Assembly: GCF_011761265.1 (NCBI RefSeq)
Contig: NZ_JAAOZB010000001.1
Span: forward strand, 124,001 to 188,000
From: Microbacterium halimionae
GTDB lineage: Bacteria > Actinomycetota > Actinomycetes > Actinomycetales > Microbacteriaceae
Reading direction: 5' to 3'
Length of the DNA stretch: 64,000 nt
Part shown: one piece after another, positions 52,600 through 61,155 of the stretch
How the letters are laid out: each line of letters begins with the position of its first letter
Position numbering within the stretch: position 1 is the stretch's first letter
Program-made: the position numbers and the translations under genes
The notes under the pieces: generated by a model
What the model was told of the DNA's origin: nothing
Seen by the model: only the letters and a program-made list of their open reading frames with translations
Databases searched by the model: none

Positions 52600-53766
52600 G
52601 TGACCAAAAACGAGCCTACCGCGCAGCCCCTCGGCGCCGGAGTCATCAAGCGTTCAACTCGCCTTGCCGACGGCCGAGACCTCTTTTACTACGACGACGC
52701 GAACACCACGCTCGCCGCCGAGCGTGCAATCGACACGCGAAACCTCGCCGCGCGCCCAGAGACCGCAACGATGCGCCTCGACGTACTCACGGGCGACTGG
52801 ATTTCGATCGCTGCCGCTCGCCAGAATCGCGCTTTTTTGCCGCCAGCCGAGCTCGACCCACTTTCACCCCAATCGCCGACAAATCCCTCCGAAATTCCCT
52901 CGACGTACGACGTCGCAGTGTTCGAGAACAAGTCGCCGTCATTCGGCCCCGCCCTCGCTGCCGCCTTCGGCGACGCACCGGCTGCGATCGATGCACCGCA
53001 GGGCGTCGACGACCTCAACACCATCGACCTCGGACGCACCCGCACATCCGTCGGTCGCTGCGAAGTGGTGTGCTTCAGCCCAGAGCATTCTGGTTCCTTC
53101 GGCACGCAGACAGTGACACGCGCCCGCACCGTGATCGAAGCGTGGGCCGATCGCACGGCAACGCTGTCTGCCATGCCCGGCATCGAGCAGGTCTTCCCGT
53201 TCGAAAACCGTGGTCAAGAGATCGGCGTGACGCTCCCCCACCCGCACGGCCAGATCTACTCGTACCCGTATGTCACGCCTCGCACGCAGCGACTGCTGTC
53301 CTCGATCGAACGCGGCGGAAAAGATCTCTTCGCGCGCATTCTCGACTTCGAACAGGCCTCAGAGCGTGTGCTGCTGCGCGGCGAGCACTGGACGGCATTC
53401 GTACCGTTCGCGGCCCGCTGGCCACTTGAGATACACCTCCTGCCACACCGTCACGTTGCCGACTTCGCGGAGACCACGGACGCCGAACGAGACGAACTCG
53501 CACCGATGTATCTGCGGCTTCTCCGCGGCATCGATGCACTCTATGAGACACCTACCCCCTACATCGCCGCATGGCACCAGGCGCCCGTCAACATCGGTCG
53601 CGAAAGCATCCGCATGCACCTCGAAATCACGTCGCCGCGTCGCGCGGCGGACAAGCTGAAATACCTCGCCGGCTCCGAGTCGGCAATGGGCGCCTGGATC
53701 GGAGACATCCCACCCGAGTCTGCTGCTGAGCGCCTGCGCACAGCCATTGAAGGAGTAACCGTATGA
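52600..53766 (+). CDS. galT: Galactose-1-phosphate uridylyltransferase
   Basis: The 388-residue protein has RLDVLTGDWISIAAARQNR, FENKSPSFG, EVVCFSPEHSG, and the active-site block NRGQEIGVTLPHPHGQIYSYPY containing HPHGQ (in parts), then EIHLLPHRHVADFAE, ESIRMHLEITSPRRA. It moves UMP between UDP-glucose and galactose 1-phosphate. GTG start at 52600, probably leaderless. galK follows with a four-base ATGA overlap. The N-terminal 30 residues vary from the family and precede the conserved part. Confidence 0.94.
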   Translation: MTKNEPTAQPLGAGVIKRSTRLADGRDLFYYDDANTTLAAERAIDTRNLAARPETATMRLDVLTGDWISIAAARQNRAFLPPAELDPLSPQSPTNPSEIPSTYDVAVFENKSPSFGPALAAAFGDAPAAIDAPQGVDDLNTIDLGRTRTSVGRCEVVCFSPEHSGSFGTQTVTRARTVIEAWADRTATLSAMPGIEQVFPFENRGQEIGVTLPHPHGQIYSYPYVTPRTQRLLSSIERGGKDLFARILDFEQASERVLLRGEHWTAFVPFAARWPLEIHLLPHRHVADFAETTDAERDELAPMYLRLLRGIDALYETPTPYIAAWHQAPVNIGRESIRMHLEITSPRRAADKLKYLAGSESAMGAWIGDIPPESAAERLRTAIEGVTV

Positions 53767-54941
53767 CCGCCATCGCCGCCGCGCAAGAGCTTTTTGTTCA
53801 GATCGTAGGGCGTGACCCCGAGGGCGTATGGTCATCGCCTGGGCGTGCCAACCTCATCGGTGAACACACTGACTACAACGACGGCTTCGTGCTGCCGTTC
53901 GCGATCGCGCAGCGCACCGATGCCGCCCTGGGGCTGCGCGATGATCGGCGAATTCGTGTGTCATCGACGTTCACCGATGGTGTCGTCGAGATAGGCCTCG
54001 ACGACCTCGACGATCTGTTCCCCTCGCACCACGACCGGGTTCCCGAGTGGGCGACGTACCCGCTCGGCGTTGCGTGGGCGATTCTTCAGACGACGGATAC
54101 CCCCACGAGCGCTGTTTCGGGGTTCGACCTGGCCATCGCCTCAGAGGTACCTGTCGGCGGCGGCCTCTCGTCATCGGCGGCGATCGAAGGTGCGGTTTCG
54201 AGCGCGCTTAACGACGTGTGGGGTCTCGGTCTGACGGCCGTTGAGCTCGCCAAGGTCGGTCGCAAAGCTGAGAATGAAGCAGTCGGCGCCCCCACCGGCA
54301 TCATGGATCAGATGGCATCGATGCTCGGGCAGCCCGACGCAGCAATATTTTTGGATTGCCGTTCGCTCGAAACCCAGATCATCAACCTGGGCCTTGAGCC
54401 AGCGGGCCTGGAGCTTCTCGTCATCGACACCAAGGTGCAGCACTCTCACTCCACGGGTGGTTACCGAGAGCGTCGCGAGTCGTGCGAAAAGGGTGCCGCG
54501 ATCATGGGCGTTCCCGCGCTTCGTGATCTTACGATCGACGATCTCACGCGCGCCGAAAAGCTGATGGATGACGTGACATTTCGCCGTGTGCGACACATTG
54601 TTACCGAGAACCAGCGGGTTCTCGACACCGTGGCAACTCTTGCGGCATCCGGGCCACTTGCGATCGGCGACCTCCTGCTTGCCTCACACGCGTCAATGCG
54701 CGATGACTTCGAGATCTCCATTGCAGAACTCGACACCGCTGTTGAGGCATCCGTTGCCGCGGGTGCTGTCGGCGCGCGGATGACCGGTGGCGGTTTCGGC
54801 GGGGCGGCAATTGCACTCGTGCATGCCGACGATGCTGTTTCGGTAGCCGAGGCGGTAGAAAAGGCATTCGCGGATGCCGGATTCACAGCGCCGCATGTCT
54901 TCCCCGTGTACCCATCGCAGGGAGCGCGCCGCGACTGGTGA
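53763..54941 (+). CDS. galK: Galactokinase
   Basis: The 392-residue GHMP kinase has the galactokinase signature GRANLIGEHTDYNDGFVLPFAI (in parts, about 22-43), the ATP loop VPVGGGLSSSAAIEGAV (about 128-144), and the C-terminal GARMTGGGFGGAAIALV. GIMDQMASMLGQ supplies the catalytic aspartate region. It phosphorylates galactose, released by the GH35 and other glycosidases, to galactose 1-phosphate for galT. ATG 53763 overlaps the galT stop codon. Confidence 0.95.
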   Translation: MTAIAAAQELFVQIVGRDPEGVWSSPGRANLIGEHTDYNDGFVLPFAIAQRTDAALGLRDDRRIRVSSTFTDGVVEIGLDDLDDLFPSHHDRVPEWATYPLGVAWAILQTTDTPTSAVSGFDLAIASEVPVGGGLSSSAAIEGAVSSALNDVWGLGLTAVELAKVGRKAENEAVGAPTGIMDQMASMLGQPDAAIFLDCRSLETQIINLGLEPAGLELLVIDTKVQHSHSTGGYRERRESCEKGAAIMGVPALRDLTIDDLTRAEKLMDDVTFRRVRHIVTENQRVLDTVATLAASGPLAIGDLLLASHASMRDDFEISIAELDTAVEASVAAGAVGARMTGGGFGGAAIALVHADDAVSVAEAVEKAFADAGFTAPHVFPVYPSQGARRDW

Positions 54942-54962
54942 GTCTCAGCCGGCGCGCTGACG

Positions 54963-55937
54963 CTACATCACGTCACGTTCGAACAGCTCCATCCCTGAGG
55001 TGTCATACGCCGCCTCAGGAAAGTAGTGAATGGCGTAGCCGAGGCCGCGCTTCTCGCGTTCAGCGAGACGCTCGGCGACCTGTTCCGTGGTACCGAAACC
55101 GTCGGATTCGCGGTAATCCTGCTCGATCTGCGACGCTCGCTCTTCACCGACGTGCGGCAAGAGACGCGCTTTCACAGCTGCCAGCCGATCGTTCGCTTCG
55201 GCTTCTGTCGCACCGACGATTGTGTTGAAGTTCATTGAGCGCACGATTTCGCTGTCGTCGCGTCCGATGTCAGCACAGTGTCGACGCAACACTTCGCTCT
55301 TGTGGTCAAACTCGTCGAGAGTGCCCGCAAAGTTGGTGTAGCCGGCGTATTTTGCCGCGATTTTCAGTGTTACCTTCTCGCCGCCGCCCGCGATCCACAT
55401 GGGGATTCCGCCCTGCTGCACCGGAAGCGGGCGGACGATCGCGCCATCAACCTGATAGTGCTTGCCATCAAGAGTAGCTTTTCCCGTGCTCCACGCCTGG
55501 CTCATGATCTCAACGCCTTCTCGCAGCATCGCAAGGCGGTCGCCGATCGCCGGAAATCCATAACCATAAGCGCGCCACTCGTGCTCGTACCAGCCACCGC
55601 CGATACCCATTTCAACGCGGCCGCCCGACACGTGGTCGACAGTTGCAGCGACCTTTGCGAGCATGGCTGGGTTTCGGTATCCCATGCAGGTACACATCTG
55701 GCCGAGACGGATGCGGGAGGTCGATGCGGCGAACGCCGACATCAGCGTCCACGCTTCGTGGGTTGCCTCATCGCTTGCGACCGGAACAGTGTGGAAGTGG
55801 TCATAGACCCACAGCGATTCCCATGCCCCGGCATCGGCTCGCTCCGCGAGTCCACGCATAGCGGACCACTGATCCTGATCATTGATGTCGACGAGGTCGA
55901 AGCGCCAGCCCTGGGGGATAAATATTCCGTATCGCAT
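54963..55937 (-). CDS. LLM-class oxidoreductase, probably F420-dependent
   Basis: The 324-residue protein is a luciferase-like barrel of the F420 group: MRYGIFIPQGWRFDLV, WESLWVYDHFHTVP, RIRLGQMCTCMGYRNPAMLAKVAATVDHVSGGRVEMGIGGGWYEHEW (in parts), and IPMWIAGGGEKVTLKIAAKYA. Substrate unknown. It converges with galK and is followed upstream by the RibD-like gene nine bases away, so the two may be co-transcribed. Confidence 0.87.
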   Translation of the reverse strand: MRYGIFIPQGWRFDLVDINDQDQWSAMRGLAERADAGAWESLWVYDHFHTVPVASDEATHEAWTLMSAFAASTSRIRLGQMCTCMGYRNPAMLAKVAATVDHVSGGRVEMGIGGGWYEHEWRAYGYGFPAIGDRLAMLREGVEIMSQAWSTGKATLDGKHYQVDGAIVRPLPVQQGGIPMWIAGGGEKVTLKIAAKYAGYTNFAGTLDEFDHKSEVLRRHCADIGRDDSEIVRSMNFNTIVGATEAEANDRLAAVKARLLPHVGEERASQIEQDYRESDGFGTTEQVAERLAEREKRGLGYAIHYFPEAAYDTSGMELFERDVM

Positions 55938-55946
55938 GGCGTCAGC

Positions 55947-56537
55947 CTAGGACGCGGTGGCGGGGTAGTCGATGGCATATCGCTGCATCGTCACGCCACC
56001 CGGGTACACGGCTTGTTCGAGCAGGTTCAGCTTGATGGGCTCATCGTGCGCGTCGAAGACTGGCCGCCCGCGACCGAGGATGACGGGGTGCGTGAACAGC
56101 AGCAGCTCGTCGAGCAGGCCCGCGTGGAGGAGTTGGGTCGCGAGATCCGCGCCGCCGACACCGATGTCCCCCGTTGATTCGGCCCGGAGCGTGGCGAGGC
56201 GTTCCATCGCGTTCTCCGCGATGATCTGGGTGTTGTACCCGGCAGTCGTGCGGGACCTCGAGACAAGAGTCTTCGGCGTCGAGGTCCAGATCTCCCCGTA
56301 CTCACGGGCGAAGTGCGGCTGAGAGGCGTCGTCTCGTGCGGCCGGCCAATACTGCTCCATGGTCTCGTATACCTTTCGGCCTTGCACCATGTGAGTGAGG
56401 TCAGCCGCTCGGGCGTTGAAGACAAGGTGGATGGCCTCATCGATACTCATCCAGTCGCCAGATCCCGCTTCGTCAAGGTCCCGCTCAATCTTGAGATCAA
56501 CCGAAACATTCATCCAATAGACGAATCGTGCGGACAT
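55947..56537 (-). CDS. Dihydrofolate reductase-like (RibD C-terminal) protein
   Basis: The 196-residue protein begins FVYWMNVSVDLKIERD and has MVQGRKVYETMEQYWPA, TPKTLVSRSR, and DIGVGGADLATQLLHAGLLDELLLFTHPVILGRGRPVF (in parts). These are the NADPH-binding and substrate blocks of the DHFR/RibD reductase group that is common as single-domain proteins. Its substrate is not known. It lies nine bases upstream of the LLM gene. Confidence 0.87.
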   Translation of the reverse strand: MSARFVYWMNVSVDLKIERDLDEAGSGDWMSIDEAIHLVFNARAADLTHMVQGRKVYETMEQYWPAARDDASQPHFAREYGEIWTSTPKTLVSRSRTTAGYNTQIIAENAMERLATLRAESTGDIGVGGADLATQLLHAGLLDELLLFTHPVILGRGRPVFDAHDEPIKLNLLEQAVYPGGVTMQRYAIDYPATAS

Positions 56538-56606
56538 GATCGGCCTCCCGGCGTCGTTGCGAATTATCCAACAACTACTCGGCTCCAGTCACCGGTGTCA
56601 AGAACT

Positions 56607-57503
56607 TCAGCAATCGGGCGAGGAGGCACCCTCATCAGAGTGCACTCGCGCGTGGCGGAGCCGTGCACTCATAATCGCGACAGCTTCGGCGCTCGTGTCG
56701 ACGAGCACAGCGTGTCGCCCGAGCACTGCGGCAGCAGCGCCCGTCGTGCCGCTACCGGCAAACAGATCGAGCACCCGATCTCCTGGTCGACTCGACGCCT
56801 GCACGATTCGACGAAGAATGCCCTCGGGCTTCTGCGTGGGGTAACCGGTCTTCTCGTGCCCCTTGGTCGGCACGATCGTGTGCCACCAGACGTCGGTGGG
56901 GAGCTTGCCGCGCGCGGCCTTTTCAGGTGTGACGAGGCCCGGAGCCATATACGGTTCACGGTCAACGGCATCCGAATCGAACCAGTAACGCGTCGGATTC
57001 TTGACGTATACGAGGATCGTCTCGTGCTTCGTTGGCCACCGCCGCTTGGTTTTGGCGCCGTAGTCGTAGGCCCAGACGAGTTCGTTCAAGAAGTTGTCGC
57101 GACCGAATAGCGCATCCATGAGCACTTTGGCATAGTGCGATTCGCGATAGTCCAGGTGCAGATAGAGAGTGCCGTCATCGGCGAGCAGCCGCCAGCTCTC
57201 GATGAGGCGCGGCTCCAGGAAACCCCAGTAGTCGTCGAAGGTGTCGTCGTATGTGCGCAGATCTCCCCGCAAGCGCTGATACGAGCGTCCGCGAAACCCC
57301 GCGTAGAGCACGGCTGTCGCGGGGGCAGAATCCCGCGCAACAGTTGGCGGGCGCGACCTGGTGCGCCCGGTATTGAATGGCGGGTCGAGATAGATGAGAG
57401 TAAATGACTCGCTCGCAAGCGAGCGTGCGACCTCAAGGCTGTCGGCGTGATAGATGTCGACATCGCCCAGAGCAGAAAGACTCACGGAACGCGATTGAGC
57501 CAC
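56607..57503 (-). CDS. Solitary DNA methyltransferase, beta class
   Basis: The 298-residue protein has the motifs in beta-class order: motif IV LIYLDPPFNTGRTR (about 36-49) first, then the target-recognition middle (YRESHYAKVLMDALFGRDNF, WAYDYGAKTKRRWPTKHETIL), and later KTGYPTQKPEGILRRI and motif I DLFAGSGTTGAAA (about 254-266). This order fits N6-adenine or N4-cytosine enzymes (DPPF favours adenine). No restriction gene is adjacent. Its start overlaps the end of lplA by 22 bases on the same strand, so it is translated with it. Confidence 0.87.
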   Translation of the reverse strand: MAQSRSVSLSALGDVDIYHADSLEVARSLASESFTLIYLDPPFNTGRTRSRPPTVARDSAPATAVLYAGFRGRSYQRLRGDLRTYDDTFDDYWGFLEPRLIESWRLLADDGTLYLHLDYRESHYAKVLMDALFGRDNFLNELVWAYDYGAKTKRRWPTKHETILVYVKNPTRYWFDSDAVDREPYMAPGLVTPEKAARGKLPTDVWWHTIVPTKGHEKTGYPTQKPEGILRRIVQASSRPGDRVLDLFAGSGTTGAAAAVLGRHAVLVDTSAEAVAIMSARLRHARVHSDEGASSPDC

Positions 57504-58531
57504 GCGTCGGTGGCGAACTTCGCCTCGACGAGCGCTTCAGCCTCGGCATATTCCTCTTCGGTGATATGCCCGTTCGTTGCGCCGTATCGAGTCGTGAACG
57601 TGTCGATAAAGCGCTGAATGATCTCGTCTCGCGGCAGGCCGGTCTGGCGCCGCAAGGGGTCGACACGCTTGGCGGCGGAAACTGTGCCCTTGTCACTGAG
57701 CTTTTCGCGGCCGATGCGGAGTACCTCCGTCATGATCTGGCCGTCCATGTCGTAGCTGAGCGTCGCATGGTGCAAAACTCCACCGTTTGCGAGCCGCTTT
57801 TGCGCGGCACCACCGATCTTGCCTTCGGGGCCGGCGATGTCGTTAAGCGGTTGGTACGAAGCGTCGATTCCGAGCGAACGAAGCGCCTCAAGCACCCAGT
57901 CGTCGAGGAACGCGTACGAGTCGGCGAAGGTCATTCCCGACACGAGGGATGCCGGTACGTACAGGGAATAGGTCACGATCGAGTTCGCGCCCATCATCAT
58001 CGCCCCGCCTCCCGAGATGCGGCGGACGACGTCAAAACCGTGGCTCTTAGCTCCTTCGGGGTCGACTTCGTTACGAAGCGACTGGAAAGACCCGATCACG
58101 ACAGCAGACTCATTCCACTCCCACAACCGCAGTGTCGGATTGCGGCGGCCATCTCCGACACGGTTCGTCAAGACCTCATCAAGAGCCAAATTCATTCGGG
58201 GAGATACCGGCCGGTCGTGCACGACCTCCCAGTCGAAATCGGCCCAGCCAGGTGCCACCACAAGCGCTCGGCGCACAGCCGTCGCGACCGATTCGGGAGT
58301 GAAGCCCAAGAGCTGAGCGCCCGCGGGAAGCGCGGCGCGCACCGCGGCCGCGATCGTTGGCACATCGGACGTGTCGGGAAGCCCTGTGACGGCGGCATCG
58401 ATATCGGCGAGCGCATCGTCGGGTTCAAGAAAGAAATCACCGGCGAGGTGGAACTGAGAAATGACGCCGTCGGTTACTTCGAGGTCGACGACGACGAGCT
58501 TGCCACCAGGCACCTTGTATTCACCGTGCAT
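57482..58531 (-). CDS. lplA: Lipoate-protein ligase family protein with N-terminal accessory domain
   Basis: The 349-residue protein begins with MHGEYKVPGGKLVVVDLEV, the accessory domain found at the C-terminus of many LplA proteins (about 1-90), followed by the catalytic domain: VSPRMNLALDEVLTNRV, LRLWEWNESAVVIGSFQSLRNEVD, VVRRISGGGAMM and KIGGAAQKRLANGGVLHHATL. It attaches lipoate (or octanoate) to E2 and H proteins. A C-terminal 60 residues with GLPRDEIIQRFIDTF are also conserved in actinobacteria. It ends inside the methyltransferase gene by 22 bases. Confidence 0.87.
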   Translation of the reverse strand: MHGEYKVPGGKLVVVDLEVTDGVISQFHLAGDFFLEPDDALADIDAAVTGLPDTSDVPTIAAAVRAALPAGAQLLGFTPESVATAVRRALVVAPGWADFDWEVVHDRPVSPRMNLALDEVLTNRVGDGRRNPTLRLWEWNESAVVIGSFQSLRNEVDPEGAKSHGFDVVRRISGGGAMMMGANSIVTYSLYVPASLVSGMTFADSYAFLDDWVLEALRSLGIDASYQPLNDIAGPEGKIGGAAQKRLANGGVLHHATLSYDMDGQIMTEVLRIGREKLSDKGTVSAAKRVDPLRRQTGLPRDEIIQRFIDTFTTRYGATNGHITEEEYAEAEALVEAKFATDAWLNRVP

Positions 58532-58552
58532 GGCTCCAGCCTAGGCGTGTGC

Positions 58553-59407
58553 TCAGGCGTTGCGAGCGGGGAAGCGCATATCGAGCCACGCCCGGAGATC
58601 GGCGCGCACCTCGCCCTGTGTCTTGTCGTTGAAAATCTCATGTCGCGTCTCGGGGTAGACGAGGGTCGTGATGTCGGTGAGCTTCGAGCGCTCACGGTAC
58701 GCAGCTGCGAGTTTGTGCACACTACGCGGGCCGCCGACGGTGTCATCGCGACCGACCATCAAAAGCAGGGGGATGTTGCGTCCCAGATTCTTTCTGGGGC
58801 GACCGAGCATCCGCGCGGCTTCCCGCATCCCGAACAGCTTCGCGAGGGGCGTCGTTGTCGTCAGCGGATCGTCAAGGAAGTCTTGTTGCACGTCGATGTC
58901 GGTCGAAAGCCACTCCACGCCGTTGGCGTCGCTTCCCGCCCAGGGCGCATTGAGGTCGCCCGAGTTGAGGCTTCCGGGCCAGAGCAGCGCCGACCCCGAC
59001 AGCACGAGACCGTCGTACGCACCGGGGTGCGAATTCACCAGTATCTGCGCCAAGAACGATCCCCAGGAATGCCCCAAAAGTATGAGCGGCAGATCGGGGG
59101 TATCGGTGCGAATGATCTCGGTGAGTTGCCATTCGGCGTTGACCGCCGCGCGGTGTCCACCGACCCCGAGCCGCCCGAGTTTGCTCATATCGCCGTCGTG
59201 TTGACGGATGCCGGTGCGCCCGTGCCCGCGGTGATCGTCTGCGTAGACGATGAACCCGTCGGCGGTGAGAGCGGAAATCACGCTGCTGTAGCGACCAGCA
59301 TGCTCACCGACACCGTGCAGAAGTTGCACGACTCCACGGGGCGTTGTCGCAGCGGGATAAACGTCGTAGACGATCGCAACTCCGTGCGCGTCGATGAACT
59401 CGGGCAT
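58553..59407 (-). CDS. Alpha/beta hydrolase (monoacylglycerol lipase-like)
   Basis: The 284-residue protein is a serine hydrolase: GVVQLLHGVGEHAGRY (oxyanion loop), YADDHRGHGRT, nucleophile Ser in LLGHSWGSFLA (about 112), the Asp region GRDDTVGGP and His in PETRHEIFND. The lysophospholipase/monoacylglycerol lipase blocks are clear; no signal peptide. It starts 21 bases upstream of lplA on the same strand and may share its mRNA. Confidence 0.88.
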   Translation of the reverse strand: MPEFIDAHGVAIVYDVYPAATTPRGVVQLLHGVGEHAGRYSSVISALTADGFIVYADDHRGHGRTGIRQHDGDMSKLGRLGVGGHRAAVNAEWQLTEIIRTDTPDLPLILLGHSWGSFLAQILVNSHPGAYDGLVLSGSALLWPGSLNSGDLNAPWAGSDANGVEWLSTDIDVQQDFLDDPLTTTTPLAKLFGMREAARMLGRPRKNLGRNIPLLLMVGRDDTVGGPRSVHKLAAAYRERSKLTDITTLVYPETRHEIFNDKTQGEVRADLRAWLDMRFPARNA

Positions 59408-59510
59408 GCCGACGAGCCTAGATGCCGGGTTGGCAATCAGTGGGACGAGGAGTAACGTTCCGCGTGTCAGATATTGCTAGAAAAGCGAGATACTTTCATG
59501 GTTGATTCTC

Positions 59511-61127
59511 ATGGCTGATTTTGAACGCCGCCGCTGGGCCGGGCTGATCTTCATCAGCGTCGCCGTTTCACTCATCATCGTGGACTCGACGATCGTCAAT
59601 GTCGCGGTACCCTCGATCGTCACGGATCTGGGAATCTCCTCGACCCAAGTGCAGTGGGTCCAAGAGGCCTACACCCTCGTCTTCGCCTCTCTCCTCCTGC
59701 TGTTCGGCAGCTTTGCCGACCGTTTCGGCCGACGACGGATGCTTTTGGTGGGGATCGTGATCTTCGCGGCTTCATCGGTGTTCGCAGCCCTTGCGCCCAC
59801 CGGCGATCTCTTGATCCTCGCTCGTCTCGTGCAGGGCATCGGCGGCGCAATGATCCTCCCCACGACACTGTCTCTCATCAACGCCACATTCCGGGGCCGT
59901 GAACGCGGTATCGCGTTCGCCATCTGGGGTTCGACAATCGGCGGAATGGCCGCGCTCGGACCTCTCCTCGGCGGATGGCTGACGACCTACTTCTCGTGGC
60001 GCTGGGCTTTCGGGATCAACGTCCCGCTCGGAATCATCGTGTTTATCGGCATCCTTCTCACCATTCGAGAGTCGAAAGAACACCGAGCAGGAAACCTCGA
60101 TTTTGTGGGTGCGGGGCTTTCAGTTGCACTCTTCGGAACGCTGGTATTCGGACTTATCGAAGGCCGCACCTACGGGTGGTGGACAGCCAAAGAGGCGTTC
60201 GAGATCGGTGGCTTCTCCTGGCCATTTGCGCTCTCGCCCGTGCCGGTCGCTTTCGCGATAACCGCACTTTCCCTCGTCGGCTTCATCGCGTGGGGACTCC
60301 ACCGGCGCCGTGTGGGTAAATCCTCACTCATCGAGTTTTCGCTCTTTCGGATCTCATCGTTCACGAACGGCAATATCGCTGCCCTCGTGGTGGCTCTCGG
60401 TGAGTTCGGCATCATTTTGTCACTGCCACTGTGGCTGCAGTTCGTCTTGGGGTTCGACGCGCTCGGCACGGGCCTCATACTGCTCGCACTCGCCGTCGGA
60501 TCATTCTTTGCGAGCGGAATCGCGGGGGCGACAAGTGGTCGAGTGCGCCCCGTCGCGCTCGTGCGGGCGGGTATCGCCGCCGAGATCATCGGCGTTGTAG
60601 GGGTTGCGCTCGTCATTCGACCCGACGCGCAGTGGGGTTGGCTACTGCCTGCGCTCTTCGTATACGGCATGGGAGTGGGCCTTGCCACCGCGCAACTCAC
60701 CGGCGTGATCTTGCAAGACGTCCCGGTGGAACTCTCCGGCCAAGGCTCAGGTACGCAGTCGACAGCACGGCAGGTCGGCTCAGCCCTCGGCATCGCAATC
60801 CTTGGCACGGTGCTGTTCACAAGCACCGCCGGCATCCTGTCGACGTCACTTGACGATCAGGGGCTCTCCGCGTCACAGCGCGACCAGGTGGTGTCAGCCG
60901 TCGTAGACAGCGCGGGATCAGCCATCTCGGGACTTGGATCGTCCGGCCAGACTGCCGCGACAGCGGATGCCGCCAAGTCGGCGTTCTCTGATGGCACCCG
61001 TTTCGCCGCCTATACGGCGGCAGGATTCCTCGTGGTCGGGCTCGGTGCAACGTTTGCACTGGGTCGGGGCGAAACAGCGTCTCGCCGTGAAGATGCTCCA
61101 GAAGAGGCAGACACAGGTATTAGTTAG
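59511..61127 (+). CDS. DHA2-family MFS exporter (14 TM)
   Basis: The 538-residue protein has IIVDSTIVNVAVPSIVTDLG (motif D1), GSFADRFGRRRML (loop 2-3), LVQGIGGAMILPTTLSLINATF and PLLGGWLTTYFSWRWAFGINVPLG in parts, as in EmrB/QacA. It differs from the exporter at 15104 throughout. ATG 59511 is taken; no good Shine-Dalgarno is seen, and a six-codon frame (ATG 59498) overlaps the start. Its stop codon lies inside the MarR operator at 61120; the MarR gene that follows may be co-transcribed with or regulate it. Confidence 0.88.
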   Translation: MADFERRRWAGLIFISVAVSLIIVDSTIVNVAVPSIVTDLGISSTQVQWVQEAYTLVFASLLLLFGSFADRFGRRRMLLVGIVIFAASSVFAALAPTGDLLILARLVQGIGGAMILPTTLSLINATFRGRERGIAFAIWGSTIGGMAALGPLLGGWLTTYFSWRWAFGINVPLGIIVFIGILLTIRESKEHRAGNLDFVGAGLSVALFGTLVFGLIEGRTYGWWTAKEAFEIGGFSWPFALSPVPVAFAITALSLVGFIAWGLHRRRVGKSSLIEFSLFRISSFTNGNIAALVVALGEFGIILSLPLWLQFVLGFDALGTGLILLALAVGSFFASGIAGATSGRVRPVALVRAGIAAEIIGVVGVALVIRPDAQWGWLLPALFVYGMGVGLATAQLTGVILQDVPVELSGQGSGTQSTARQVGSALGIAILGTVLFTSTAGILSTSLDDQGLSASQRDQVVSAVVDSAGSAISGLGSSGQTAATADAAKSAFSDGTRFAAYTAAGFLVVGLGATFALGRGETASRREDAPEEADTGIS

Positions 61128-61153
61128 GCAAGCTAATGAGCTATGCTAACTAA
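61120..61153. promoter_or_regulatory. MarR operator before the MarR/MFS gene pair
   Basis: TTAGTTAG (61120-61127) and CTAACTAA (61146-61153) are exact complementary arms over an 18-base spacer that holds a further AGCTaatgAGCT repeat. TATGCT at 61142 could be a -10 box 8 bases before the GTG start codon. The half-site resembles that at 13852. Confidence 0.6.
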
Positions 61154-61155
61154 TT

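Noticed and set aside
57404-59455. Open frame of 683 codons on the + strand across the methyltransferase, lplA and hydrolase genes
   Set aside because: Three recognisable minus-strand genes with full motif sets occupy this stretch; the + frame is rich in Arg and His with no domain.
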